A DNA stretch of 64,000 nt from Neisseria sicca (GTDB taxonomy: Bacteria > Pseudomonadota > Gammaproteobacteria > Burkholderiales > Neisseriaceae), in NCBI RefSeq assembly GCF_017753665.1, contig NZ_CP072524.1:1612001-1676000 (forward strand), read 5' to 3'. How positions within the stretch are numbered: the stretch's first letter is position 1; every line of letters starts with the position of its first letter. The translations under genes and the position numbers were made by a program. The notes below the pieces were generated by a model. That model did no database searches. It worked only from the letters and a program-made list of their open reading frames with translations, and had not been told where the DNA came from. Below, piece by piece: positions 37,112 through 46,221 of the stretch.

Positions 37112-38269
37112 ATGACCGCCTTTTTCAAACACCCTGTTTGGGCAATGGCATTCCGCCCGTTCTACTCACTGGCGGCACTATACGGCGCACTCTCCATCCT
37201 GCTTTGGGGCTTCGGCTATACGGGTACGCCCGAGTTGTCCAATTTTTATTGGCACGCCCATGAGATGATCTGGGGCTATGCCGGACTCGTCGTCATTGCC
37301 TTTCTGTTGACTGCCGTTGCCACTTGGACGGGGCAGCCGCCCACGCGCGGCGGCGTTTTGGCAGGATTGACCGCTTTTTGGTTGGCGGCAAGGATTGCCG
37401 TTTTCATTCCGGGTTGGGGCGAAACCGCGAGCGGCATACTCGGCACTTTGTTTTTCTGGTACGGCGCGGTTTGCATGGCATTGCCTGTTATCCGGTCTAA
37501 AAACAAACGAAACTACGTCGCCGTATTCGCCATCTTCGTTTTAGGCGGAACGCACGCCGCATTCCACTTCCAACTGCATGCCGGAAACGCAGCCGCACTT
37601 CTCAGCGGGCTGCAATCCGGTTTGATTATGGTTGCAGGCTTTATCGGTCTGATCGGCATGCGGATCATTTCCTTCTTTACCTCCAAACGCTTGAACGTTC
37701 CGCAAATCCCCAGTCCGACATGGGTGGCGCACGCATCCCTTTGGTTGCCTATGTTGACTGCCATGCTGATGGCGCATCAAGCTCTGCCTTGGCTCTCATC
37801 TGCTTTTGCCTTCGCAGCGGGCGTGATTTTTACAGTGCAGGTTTACCGCTGGTGGTATAAAGCTGTTTTGAAAGAGCCAATGCTGTGGATTTTATTCGCA
37901 GGCTATTTGTTCACAGGCTTGGGACTGATTGCCGTCGGGGCTTCTTACTTTCACGCCTCGTTCCTTAATCTCGGCGTGCACCTTATCGGCGTTGGTGGTA
38001 TCGGCGTCCTGACCTTGGGTATGATGGCGCGCACCGCGCTCGGGCATACCGGCAACTCTATCTACCCGCCGCCTAAGTCCGTCCCCATTGCCTTTTGGTT
38101 GATGATTGCTTCCACGGTTATCCGTATGGTGGCGATTTTCGTCAGTGGTACCGGCTATGTCCACAGCATCCGTACTTCCGCAGTCTTGTTTGCCCTGTCC
38201 TTGCTGCTTTACGCATGGAAATACATCCCTTGGCTCATCCGTCCGCGTGCGGATGGCAAACCGGGTTAA
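37112..38269 (+). CDS. nnrS: NnrS-family haem/copper membrane protein
   Basis: 385-residue polytopic protein with about 12 membrane helices and the typical start HPVWAMAFRPFYSLAALYGAL, plus conserved His in FYWHAHEMIWGYA and MMARTALGHTGN. NnrS proteins protect against NO-related metabolic damage and are usually NsrR targets, which agrees with the neighbouring nsrR. SD AAGGAACTACC precedes the ATG. Confidence 0.93.
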   Translation: MTAFFKHPVWAMAFRPFYSLAALYGALSILLWGFGYTGTPELSNFYWHAHEMIWGYAGLVVIAFLLTAVATWTGQPPTRGGVLAGLTAFWLAARIAVFIPGWGETASGILGTLFFWYGAVCMALPVIRSKNKRNYVAVFAIFVLGGTHAAFHFQLHAGNAAALLSGLQSGLIMVAGFIGLIGMRIISFFTSKRLNVPQIPSPTWVAHASLWLPMLTAMLMAHQALPWLSSAFAFAAGVIFTVQVYRWWYKAVLKEPMLWILFAGYLFTGLGLIAVGASYFHASFLNLGVHLIGVGGIGVLTLGMMARTALGHTGNSIYPPPKSVPIAFWLMIASTVIRMVAIFVSGTGYVHSIRTSAVLFALSLLLYAWKYIPWLIRPRADGKPG

Positions 38270-38283
38270 TCGAATCAAGCATA

Positions 38284-38340
38284 TCAAACGAAAGGTCGTC
38301 TGAAACCTGTTTCCAAGTTTTCAGACGTCCTTTCGTTTGA
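38284..38340 (+). terminator. Extended DUS terminator after nnrS
   Basis: 22-bp arms (38284-38305 and 38319-38340) with one mismatch: the right uptake sequence is degenerate (GACGTCC instead of GACGACC). The pairing extends beyond the DUS core. Confidence 0.8.
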
Positions 38341-38538
38341 TCAATCAGGCTCCCGTGTCGAATACATCTCGACAAACTGTATTCGATAGCAGCATAAAAA
38401 TAAGCTTGGCCTGACGACCAATGTTGCGTCGCAATATTTATCAGGAAATTTAGCGTGGACTTTATCCGCGCAAAAGCCCCAGTTTACTGCTCGCTCAAAA
38501 TTCAATTAATAACTAAAAGAGCCACGCAAAAGAAAAAG
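38341..38538 (+). other. Short gap between two DUS terminators
   Basis: Non-coding stretch between convergent nnrS and pilC. A partly inverted pair TCGAATACA / TGTATTCGA (around 38359-38386) forms a small hairpin. Nothing else is recognised. Confidence 0.4.
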
Positions 38539-38584
38539 GAAAGGTCGTCTGAAAACCTGTTTCCAAGTTTTCAGACGACCTTTC
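38539..38584 (-). terminator. DUS terminator for pilC
   Basis: GAAAGGTCGTCTGAAAAC (38539-38556) pairs perfectly with 38567-38584. The loop sequence CTGTTTCCAA is shared with the terminator at 38284-38340, so one was probably copied from the other. Confidence 0.85.
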
Positions 38585-38611
38585 TATCGGATGCGACGTT
38601 TAACTAACCAA

Positions 38612-41600
38612 TCAGAAAAACAGCTCGCGCCAGCTGATACGTTGCAAACCACAGATACGACCCTCAACTGCCAGAGACTCACCCTTATTTAACAGTAGGC
38701 TGCGAGTCGCTTTATTGGAGAAGCATTTGTTGTTTGGTGCACTCGACGTAACAGAAAGCTCTTTATCCGTACCCGTACCTCCTGAATCCCCATCTGCAGT
38801 CACGGGGGAATCATCCAATTTGCTCGGATTGAGGAAGGTAAAGCTGATAACCCCATCCCGAGTCAAACCATTGGCGTATTGCATACCGAAGCCGTCCAAT
38901 TTTCGGATAACATTATCAGGTGTAAAGCGTGCGTTGCGTGCGTTCAATGCACCTCCATTATCAGCATTCACACCAATGAACGAAGTTTTTGCCACAGTTT
39001 TTACACTTGTACTGGTTGGCAAACAAACATCGGCACCAGCAGATTTTTCTTCTGTAACAGAATCATAACGACGCACAGTCACAACAGCAGTACGCAAGAT
39101 CATAGTCGGTTTGACGTTTACCCGTTCACCATCACGCAAATCGATTTTCCAACCTTTTTGGGTTTTGGCAACCTGCTTGTTAGTTAGATAAATATAACCT
39201 TCTTTTCCCTTTTCTTCAGGACGAAACTCTTGTTGTTGCAAATCACTTTCGGAAGCAGCGGTTACGGTCTGATTCGGTGTCAAATCTTCATAAATACCGT
39301 AAATAGACTGCTTGTCTTTATTGGTCAGATCATTTTGATAAATCTCACTGCCCGTACCGAAAATCACGACATATTCGTTTGCTCTGCGGCGGGAAACGGC
39401 GGGCGCGGAGGTAATCGGTTTGCTGGGCGAACCCGTAAAGATTTTAACAGCCTTCCAGTTGTCTGGTTTTTCGCCGCGCAGGTCGAAACGATACATATTG
39501 CCGCCACGGTCGCCCGCATAGGCAACATCAATTACACCGTCAAAATCGGTGTCCACAAGGGTCGGCGTGGACAGACCGCCTACACCGCCTTCGACTTCGA
39601 TTTTTTTCAACAATTCGCCCGGTGCTTTACCTGTACCGCTACCGCGTTTATCGCCCGTACCTACTTCCTTGCCTAACATTTCATATATGTATAATGCAGT
39701 TTCGTTTTTCGCATCGGTTTTATCTTCAACACGATAACCGCTGGCAAGAAAACCCGCATAGCGAATGTTTTCTTTTGTATCTACACGCCCGTTATCAGCA
39801 GGTCTGTTAACTGAGACGCGTCCGATTTGCGGCGTACCGATGGTATAGCCCAATGTGTTTTTCTCACCTTTAATGGTTTCAAACAATGGAACTGTTTTAT
39901 TCCATTCGGTATCGGCGACATCCAAACCTGTTTTGGTAGCTTTATCTACATTACCGCCGATATTCAGGGCATACGCACCACGACCACCTTGCCCCATCGC
40001 ACCGAACATAAATACGCGCTGAGTATCATTTTCCGGAGTCTGACGCAAGGTAAATCCGCCGTTAATCATATATTCATGATTGGTAATAGACGATGTATAG
40101 CTGTCTTTGGCAATATTTTTCAAAACCTTTGCCAAAGTAACTGTTTTCACATTATTGCCGTCTGAGACATCCCGCTCCATTGTCGAAGGAATGTAACTGA
40201 CTTTCAGCTCATACGGATGATTTGCATCTGACGAGGTTTGGAACAAATGCACCATGCCGTCATTCGCAGCCGCAACCATATATTTCTGACGCTCGATAGT
40301 ATCGCTGCCAACTTTATATTTGGTCTTATTACCGACAGCAGCAACCGAACCGTCCAAAATATCGCCTAAATCGCGCTGATCACCTTCCCGAATACGGTAA
40401 ACCTGACTGTACGGTGTGTTTTTCGACTTATCTTGTATTAACTTATCATCACCAACACGACCCGTCCAATTCAGCAAATCGCTCCACTCACCCGAATTTT
40501 TACCATTAGCTGCATCTGCAATATCAAAATAGGCATTGTTTAAAGTATTATTGGGAATATTATTAATGAAATAAGTACCGGAATCCGTATTAATCAGGGT
40601 TTTACGGTTTGCAAACGACGGGTACTGTTTCAACTCTTCACTGCGGCGACCATCCTTCCCTAATCTTTGGAAAATAATCTGGCTGCTCCAAGAGTTCGTT
40701 TTCAAACCGATAACTGCCGACATCCCAGGCAGGCTGCTGCTGGTCGTTGCAGGCGCAGTCGCACCTACATCGTCATAACCTACATTTTTCGTGTCAGATT
40801 TAATCTGTTCTACAATGTCGTTAAATGCCTTCAACAAATTTTCAGGTTTATCTGCTTCGTAATAATACTCGGGGCGACTGGCAGCCAGCTGTAAATACCT
40901 CTTTCCTGAATCCGTAATACCTTGCCCGAAACCTACGGTAAAAGTCTGCACCAATTGTTTGCTGTAATCGACTGGATCTTTAGGATCGCCGTTCCAGCTT
41001 TTACCTGCAGCATCCGTTCCTTCGGTTTTAAAATCCTTCTCTGTAAGTTTTTTACTGAAGAAAGCTAAGCCATCATCTCTATCCCAAGAGGTATCGTACG
41101 CACCTCCTGATTGATATTGACAAACACCATGAGCCCTAGACCCAAAATAATTAAAAGCATTTAAATACAATGGATTACTTAAATCCATATTCTTGCCATA
41201 ATATCTCGAATAACGAGAATAACCATATCCAAAATCAGGTCTAGCCCAAGTCCTTCCCTGATTATCCCGCTGACAGCTCAAGTTTGCATCACCATCTGAC
41301 ATCAAAACCACATATGATTTCTGACAACGGTATTTCACATTTGGCATAACAATTTGACTAACCAACTCGAAATAACGTGAAGTAGTCGGCGTACCGCCAT
41401 CAGGATTAATTTTTCTCACCCTATTTGCAATCTCAGTTGCAGGAATAGAAAATCCTTCCCTATCCGTAGTATCTGCTCGTCCTGAGTTATTCAACGTTTG
41501 CAACGCCCAATTAAACTCTCCACCATGCTTACTTAACACTTGGCTCAAAGCATCTTTTGCAACTGTCATTCGTGATGCATGAGATATATTGCCATTCTCT

Positions 41601-41863
41601 ACTGAAATACGTTTGCCGTTGATAGAGCTCCACGCCATACTACCTGAATCATCAATAAACAGCATAATATTATGCTTAACTTCAGGCTGTTTATCGATTT
41701 TGGTTTCATTTTGCAGATACAGCGGGACTTTGGCGAACTCGCTTGTCGCGGCATTTGCCGCCCCGTTCATCAGGGCGAGCGCGGAGGCGATGCTGTAAAT
41801 CATCGGACGGATGGAGCCGGGGCAACGTGAAGATTTGTTTTTCATAATGCGTTCTTTTTTCAT
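38612..41863 (-). CDS. pilC: PilC/PilY1-type type IV pilus tip adhesin and retraction regulator
   Basis: 1083 residues from the first ATG. Signal peptide (MIYSIASALALMNGAANA), an N-terminal von Willebrand A-like domain with MIDAS DDSGS (71-75) and later LMSDGDA, then the PilY1 beta-propeller with the calcium loop DTDFDGVIDVAYAGD. It promotes pilus assembly and host-cell adhesion, counteracting PilT. In pathogenic Neisseria, pilC1/pilC2 carry a poly-G tract in the signal sequence; here this region has no G run, so it is not phase variable by that route. ATG 41863 or 41845 may be the start; neither has a strong SD. Confidence 0.92.
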   Translation of the reverse strand: MKKERIMKNKSSRCPGSIRPMIYSIASALALMNGAANAATSEFAKVPLYLQNETKIDKQPEVKHNIMLFIDDSGSMAWSSINGKRISVENGNISHASRMTVAKDALSQVLSKHGGEFNWALQTLNNSGRADTTDREGFSIPATEIANRVRKINPDGGTPTTSRYFELVSQIVMPNVKYRCQKSYVVLMSDGDANLSCQRDNQGRTWARPDFGYGYSRYSRYYGKNMDLSNPLYLNAFNYFGSRAHGVCQYQSGGAYDTSWDRDDGLAFFSKKLTEKDFKTEGTDAAGKSWNGDPKDPVDYSKQLVQTFTVGFGQGITDSGKRYLQLAASRPEYYYEADKPENLLKAFNDIVEQIKSDTKNVGYDDVGATAPATTSSSLPGMSAVIGLKTNSWSSQIIFQRLGKDGRRSEELKQYPSFANRKTLINTDSGTYFINNIPNNTLNNAYFDIADAANGKNSGEWSDLLNWTGRVGDDKLIQDKSKNTPYSQVYRIREGDQRDLGDILDGSVAAVGNKTKYKVGSDTIERQKYMVAAANDGMVHLFQTSSDANHPYELKVSYIPSTMERDVSDGNNVKTVTLAKVLKNIAKDSYTSSITNHEYMINGGFTLRQTPENDTQRVFMFGAMGQGGRGAYALNIGGNVDKATKTGLDVADTEWNKTVPLFETIKGEKNTLGYTIGTPQIGRVSVNRPADNGRVDTKENIRYAGFLASGYRVEDKTDAKNETALYIYEMLGKEVGTGDKRGSGTGKAPGELLKKIEVEGGVGGLSTPTLVDTDFDGVIDVAYAGDRGGNMYRFDLRGEKPDNWKAVKIFTGSPSKPITSAPAVSRRRANEYVVIFGTGSEIYQNDLTNKDKQSIYGIYEDLTPNQTVTAASESDLQQQEFRPEEKGKEGYIYLTNKQVAKTQKGWKIDLRDGERVNVKPTMILRTAVVTVRRYDSVTEEKSAGADVCLPTSTSVKTVAKTSFIGVNADNGGALNARNARFTPDNVIRKLDGFGMQYANGLTRDGVISFTFLNPSKLDDSPVTADGDSGGTGTDKELSVTSSAPNNKCFSNKATRSLLLNKGESLAVEGRICGLQRISWRELFF

Positions 41864-42060
41864 AAAATCGTCGGTTGACGGATGATGACGTTGTTTTTAT
41901 TTTCTCGGAATGTGATTCTAACATTTACAATGTCATTTATGTGCAGTTCCGAATATTTTTTTGCCTGATACAGGGGACAAATGGTGAAAATGAAACAGAC
42001 CGCATGATTATTAAGGTAGAAACTATCTTAGGATACAACTTGAACGATGCGGCTTTTTGA

Positions 42061-42151
42061 CGTAGAATGCATTGCTTCTACGGCATAGGCAGCTATGCCT
42101 GAAAAAGCACGTTACGCAGCAAAATCAAGGCTGCGGGGCGTGTTTTTTTTT
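42061..42151 (+). promoter_or_regulatory. Structured carA leader with intrinsic terminator (candidate attenuator)
   Basis: Three hairpins in a row: CGTAGAA/TTCTACG (42061-42082), GGCATAG/CTATGCC (42082-42099) and a strong stem 42108-42142 (CACG..CGCAGC with GCTGCG..CGTG) followed by nine T (42143-42151). It is about 100 bp upstream of carA and 200 bp from divergent pilC, so the last stem looks like a terminator inside the carA leader. Upstream GGCAGCT could pair with GCTGC of the terminator as an antiterminator. Confidence 0.5.
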
Positions 42152-42250
42152 AGCCGATATTTTCTCAGGCGGTCTTTTTTGTAAACAATTTTCAGACGAC
42201 CCCTGCCCGTTTCTGCAAACCGACCATCATCAGGCAAACAGGATTCCATC

Positions 42251-43381
42251 ATGACCACTCCGGCTCTTCTCGTTCTCGCTGACGGCAGCGTATTTCACGG
42301 CACATCAATCGGTTACGAAGGTTCGACTTCCGGCGAAGTCGTGTTCAACACTTCCATGACCGGCTATCAGGAAATCCTGACCGACCCGTCCTACTGCAAA
42401 CAAATCGTTACCCTCACCTATCCACACATCGGCAACACCGGCACCAACGCCGAAGATGAAGAAAGCCGCTGCGTTTACGCCGCCGGTTTGATTATCCGCG
42501 ACCTGCCGCTGCTGCACAGCAACTTCCGCGCATCCGAAAGCCTGCACGACTATTTGGTACGCAACAAAACCGTCGCCATCGCCGATATCGATACCCGCCG
42601 CCTGACTACCCTGTTGCGTGAAAAAGGCTCGCAAGGCGGTGCGATCATGACCGGTGCGGATGCCACCGTTGAAAAAGCACAAGAACTGATTGCCGCATTC
42701 GGCAGCATGGTCGGCAAAGATTTGGCAAAAGAAGTTTCCTGCACAGAAGCCTACGAATGGACCGAAGGCGAATGGGCGCTGGGCAAAGGTTTCGTTACTC
42801 CTACCGAACAGCCTTACCATGTCGTCGCCTACGATTTCGGTGTCAAAACCAACATCCTGCGCATGCTCGCCTCACGCGGCTGCCGCTTGACCGTCGTTCC
42901 GGCGCAAACCAGCGCGGAAGAAGTATTGGCACTCAATCCTGACGGCGTATTCCTGTCCAACGGCCCCGGCGACCCCGAACCTTGCGACTACGCCATCAAA
43001 GCCGTACAAAAACTGATGGAAAGCGGCAAACCGATTTTCGGCATTTGTTTGGGACACCAGCTGATCAGCCTCGCCATCGGTGCGAAAACCCTGAAAATGC
43101 GCTTCAGCCATCACGGTGCCAACCACCCTGTACAAGATTTGGACAGCGGCAAAGTCGTTATCACCAGCCAAAACCACGGTTTCGCCGTCGATGCCGACAC
43201 TTTGCCCGCCAACGCACGCATTACCCACAAATCCTTGTTTGACAATACCTTGCAAGGCATCGAACTGACAGACAAACCTGTATTCTGCTTCCAAGGCCAC
43301 CCCGAAGCCAGCCCGGGCCCGCAAGACGTCGGCTATCTATTCGACAAATTCATTGACAATATCAAAGCAGCAAAACAATAA
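42251..43381 (+). CDS. carA: Carbamoyl-phosphate synthase small chain (glutaminase)
   Basis: Hydrolyses glutamine and channels ammonia to CarB for carbamoyl phosphate, used in arginine and pyrimidine synthesis. The 376-residue product has the CarA N-terminal domain ([20 protein letters not shown]) and a class I glutamine amidotransferase domain with nucleophile Cys in FGICLGHQL and the His/Glu pair in [11 protein letters not shown]. carB follows only after about 2.8 kb of unrelated DNA, an arrangement known for neisserial carA/carB. Confidence 0.97.
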   Translation: MTTPALLVLADGSVFHGTSIGYEGSTSGEVVFNTSMTGYQEILTDPSYCKQIVTLTYPHIGNTGTNAEDEESRCVYAAGLIIRDLPLLHSNFRASESLHDYLVRNKTVAIADIDTRRLTTLLREKGSQGGAIMTGADATVEKAQELIAAFGSMVGKDLAKEVSCTEAYEWTEGEWALGKGFVTPTEQPYHVVAYDFGVKTNILRMLASRGCRLTVVPAQTSAEEVLALNPDGVFLSNGPGDPEPCDYAIKAVQKLMESGKPIFGICLGHQLISLAIGAKTLKMRFSHHGANHPVQDLDSGKVVITSQNHGFAVDADTLPANARITHKSLFDNTLQGIELTDKPVFCFQGHPEASPGPQDVGYLFDKFIDNIKAAKQ

Positions 43382-43388
43382 AGCTGAT

Positions 43389-43433
43389 TTTTTCAGACGG
43401 CCACACTCAACTCGACAACAGGCCGTCTGAAAA
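43389..43433 (+). terminator. Inverted repeat of foreign-dialect DUS after carA
   Basis: TTTTTCAGACGGCC and GGCCGTCTGAAAA face each other. The uptake sequence here is AGGCCGTCTGAA, not the AGGTCGTCTGAA used elsewhere in the window. Confidence 0.7.
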
Positions 43434-43517
43434 CCAAACTTCAAAAATATAAATTCAGCCCCCTCTCAACATCTGTACAGCCTGAAAACCCAATCGTCTA
43501 ATCAGAAAGGAAAACCA

Positions 43518-43775
43518 ATGACTGAAAAACAAATGCACATTCTTTCCGTCACCGCCACCCTGGCCGGCGTCGGTATGTACGTTTCTTATATCCCGCAAAT
43601 CCAAAACAACCTTGCCGGCAACCCCGGCTCGCCGTTGCAACCCCTCGTCGCCGCCATCAACTGCACATTATGGTTTGCCTACGGCTTTTTGAAAGAAAAA
43701 CGCGACTACCCCATCATACTGGCAAACGCCCCAGGCATTATTTTGGGTTTGATTACATTTATCACTAGTTTTTAA
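43518..43775 (+). CDS. SemiSWEET sugar transporter, copy 1
   Basis: 85-residue MtN3/SWEET-family half-transporter with three helices (about 8-28, 43-58, 66-84). The PQ-type motif YVSYIPQIQNN in helix 1 and the substrate-site Asn/Trp in AINCTLWFAYG are present. It would dimerise to move a sugar across the inner membrane; the sugar is unknown. SD AAAGGAAAACC precedes the ATG. Associated with AGGCCGTCTGAA-type DUS, suggesting import from another Neisseria lineage. Confidence 0.88.
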   Translation: MTEKQMHILSVTATLAGVGMYVSYIPQIQNNLAGNPGSPLQPLVAAINCTLWFAYGFLKEKRDYPIILANAPGIILGLITFITSF

Positions 43776-43853
43776 GGAAGTTTTCAGACGGCCTGTGCAA
43801 ATCAACATCTGTACAGCCTGAAAACCCAATCGTCTAATCAGAAAGGAAAACCA

Positions 43854-44111
43854 ATGACTGAAAAACAAATGCACATTCTTTCCGTCACCGCCACCCTGGC
43901 CGGCGTCGGTATGTACGTTTCTTATATCCCGCAAATCCAAAACAACCTTGCCGGCAACCCCGGCTCGCCGTTGCAACCCCTCGTCGCCGCCATCAACTGC
44001 ACATTATGGTTTGCCTACGGCTTTTTGAAAGAAAAACGCGACTACCCCATCATACTGGCAAACGCCCCAGGCATTATTTTGGGTTTGATTACATTTATCA
44101 CTAGTTTTTAA
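43854..44111 (+). CDS. SemiSWEET sugar transporter, copy 2
   Basis: Identical in length and sequence to the copy at 43518, including its SD and downstream DUS. As SemiSWEETs work as homodimers, the second copy would change dose only. Possibly an unstable amplification. Confidence 0.88.
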   Translation: MTEKQMHILSVTATLAGVGMYVSYIPQIQNNLAGNPGSPLQPLVAAINCTLWFAYGFLKEKRDYPIILANAPGIILGLITFITSF

Positions 44112-44284
44112 GGAAGTTTTCAGACGGCCTGTGCAAAATAAAAACGCAAAAGGTCGTCTGAAAAAAGATTGTCTTGCCGCAACATTTAATTCAATCAGCA
44201 ACCCCATCCCCTCTCCCGTGGGAGAGGGCTAGGGAGAGGGCAGCAAGCCGCAAGGCTTGCACAAACAGCAACCCGACAACAAAA

Positions 44285-44674
44285 ATGAACCCGCCCGAAA
44301 AACTATTGACCGCCGACAACCCCGCCCTGCATCAACGCGCCAAAGCCATGCGTCAAGAAATGAGTGAGGCGGAAGCGAAATTGTGGCAGCACCTGCGGGC
44401 AGGCCGTCTGAACGGCTATAAATTCCGCCGCCAGCAGCCGATGGGAAACTATATTGTTGATTTTATGTGCATAACGCCCAAGCTGATTATTGAAGCAGAC
44501 GGCGGGCAACATACAGAACAAGCCGCATACGACCACGCGCGGACGGCATATCTCAACAGCCTGGGCTTTACCGTGCTGCGTTTTTGGAACCACGAAATTT
44601 TGCAGCAAACAAACGATGTACTGGCGGAAATCCTGCGCGTGTTGCAAGAATTGGAAAAGCAGCCTGCACGGTAG
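44285..44674 (+). CDS. DUF559-family nuclease-fold protein
   Basis: 129 residues with the DUF559/VSR-like endonuclease core: Asp59 in IVDF, then Glu70-Ala-Asp72 in KLIIEADGGQH (His76), followed by VLRFWNHEI. Such proteins are usually small, chromosomal and of unknown role, possibly DNA repair or processing. The ATG at 44285 gives the family start; an in-frame extension to 44174 reads through repeat DNA. The gene contains an AGGCCGTCTGAA uptake sequence in frame (44401-44412). Confidence 0.82.
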   Translation: MNPPEKLLTADNPALHQRAKAMRQEMSEAEAKLWQHLRAGRLNGYKFRRQQPMGNYIVDFMCITPKLIIEADGGQHTEQAAYDHARTAYLNSLGFTVLRFWNHEILQQTNDVLAEILRVLQELEKQPAR

Positions 44675-45685
44675 CAGATAGCTGATTTTGATTGGATTTT
44701 TGAAAATTATAGGGTGCAAGCCGACTGAATTGAGCATTTATAAAGGTCGTCTGAAAAGTAAAAAGCAGCCTACACAACCTGTTTTCCTTGCAGAACCCTT
44801 AACCCCAACAACTGCCCCATCCTCTCTCCCCGCGTGAGATAGTTAGAGAGAGGGCGACAAGCCGCAAGGCTTGCGTTTGGGCGGTTAGGGTGTTGGGAAA
44901 GATTGTTGAGATTTGAGAGAATACCCTCTCCCCAACCCTCCCCCACGGGGGAGGGGGAAGGCTACAGCAGATTCAGGCGTTGTAGGTCTTCTGAAAAAGA
45001 ATACCCGAAACCTCAACGGCAGGAATTTTTCAGGTAGCCTTTATCGCAAGGCAGATGGAACAAACGCCGCAAGCGTTTTTTCAGACGACCTTTGAACCCA
45101 TCGGCAGGGCGTGTACCGCAAGGCACGCACGCGGTGGGTTGGGATTGCAGCTCCCTTAATCCCAACAGCCACCCCGTCCTCTCTCCCGTGGGAGAGAGTT
45201 AGAGAGAGGGCAACAAGCCGTAAGGCTTGTATTTGGGGCGGTTAGGGTGTTTGGGAAAGATTGTCACGATTTGGAAGAATGCCCTCTCCCCAGCCCTCCC
45301 CCACGGGGGGAGGGGGAAGGTTGCAGCAGATTCAGGCGTTGCAGGTCGTCTGAAAAAGAATGCCCGAAACATCAACGGCAGGAATTTTTCAGGTAGCCTT
45401 TATCGCAAGGCAGGTGGAACAAACGCCGCAAGCGTTTTTTCAGACGGTCTTTGAACCCATCGGTAGCGTGTGTGCCGCAAGGCACACACGCGGTGGGTTG
45501 GGGTTGCAGGGAAAATGGAGAACGCGTGCGTGCGTACCGCACACACCCTACATTCGAGCTACGGCTTGTTCAAAGATAGGTTGGGTTGGTAAACCCAACG
45601 TTTTTAGATAATTAAGCGGTTTGTGTTGGATTTTTACCCCAATCTACGCTTAACTTGTTATTTCAATTTAATTTTGGAGATGAAA
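44675..45685 (+). repeat. Repeat-rich non-coding part of the carA-carB interval
   Basis: Two imperfect direct repeats of about 357-360 bp (44796-45152 and 45153-45511). Each has a GGGAGAGAG-type block, GCAAGCCGCAAGGCTTGC-like palindromes, a CCCTCCCCCACGGGGGAGGG palindrome, a mucosa-dialect or degenerate DUS, and TTCAGGTAGCCT (45029-45040, 45388-45399), which is the Eikenella DUS dialect. A partial unit occurs at about 44205-44275. Short frames that recur in both units (for example around 44913 and 45227) are by-products of the repeats. Confidence 0.8.
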
Positions 45686-46202
45686 ATGAATACAAAAGAT
45701 ATATTAACTTTAGTTTTGGGTGGATTAGGCTTTATTTTGGGTTGCTGGAATGCTTGGGTAAATTTCAAAAAAGAACGGCGAGAAAAAGAAAAGGCTGAAC
45801 AGGACAACCGTAATAAAGAATATGAACATGATATTTCAATATTGAAAAACACACTTCATGGTTATGAAAATTTTGTTAGAACTTTTGTTGCGATGCTACA
45901 AGAGGGGAAGAAAAAAAAATACCCATCCAAATGAATTATATAAAGAATCAAGAACTATTCATTTGGCAACTATTGATTATCAAGATTGGAAATTTGATGA
46001 TATGAAAAATAGTTTAAAAAATAGAAACAATAAAGAAATAGAAAATATTTTAGATGAGATTGAAAAGATTCGTAAATCCTTACTCGAGGAAAGATCTGAA
46101 TTTAAAAAACAATCTCAAATTCAAGATGAATATATTAAAACATTTCAAAACATACAATCAAAAATCAATTCGCTAACAAATCAATATATTGCTAAATATT
46201 AA
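45686..46202 (+). pseudogene. Frameshifted membrane/coiled-coil gene with an A9 tract
   Basis: From ATG 45686 (SD GGAGATG) the first frame encodes one membrane helix (ILTLVLGGLGFILGCWNAWV) and a charged helix, and stops at 45934. A second frame (+1) runs on to 46202 with DYQDWKFDDMKNSLKNRNN and a long coiled coil. The frames meet at a run of nine A (45911-45919); one A fewer would join them into a 171-residue protein. It is either a phase-variable ON/OFF gene or a recent frameshift. Strongly A/T-rich compared with carA and carB. Function unknown. Confidence 0.65.
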
Positions 46203-46221
46203 TTTTTTGAAAGACCCACCC

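Larger units (their letters stand above)
43466..44137 (+). repeat. Perfect 336-bp tandem duplication
   Basis: Unit 43466-43801 is repeated at 43802-44137 without any difference I can see. Each unit holds a complete SemiSWEET gene with its SD and a trailing AGGCCGTCTGAA uptake sequence (reverse strand, 43783-43794 and 44119-44130). Exact identity implies a recent duplication. Confidence 0.93.

Noticed and set aside
44913..45454. Two similar short frames with the same C-terminal motif in the carA-carB repeats
   Set aside because: They recur only because the DNA repeat recurs and include palindromes and DUS; no SD or homology.
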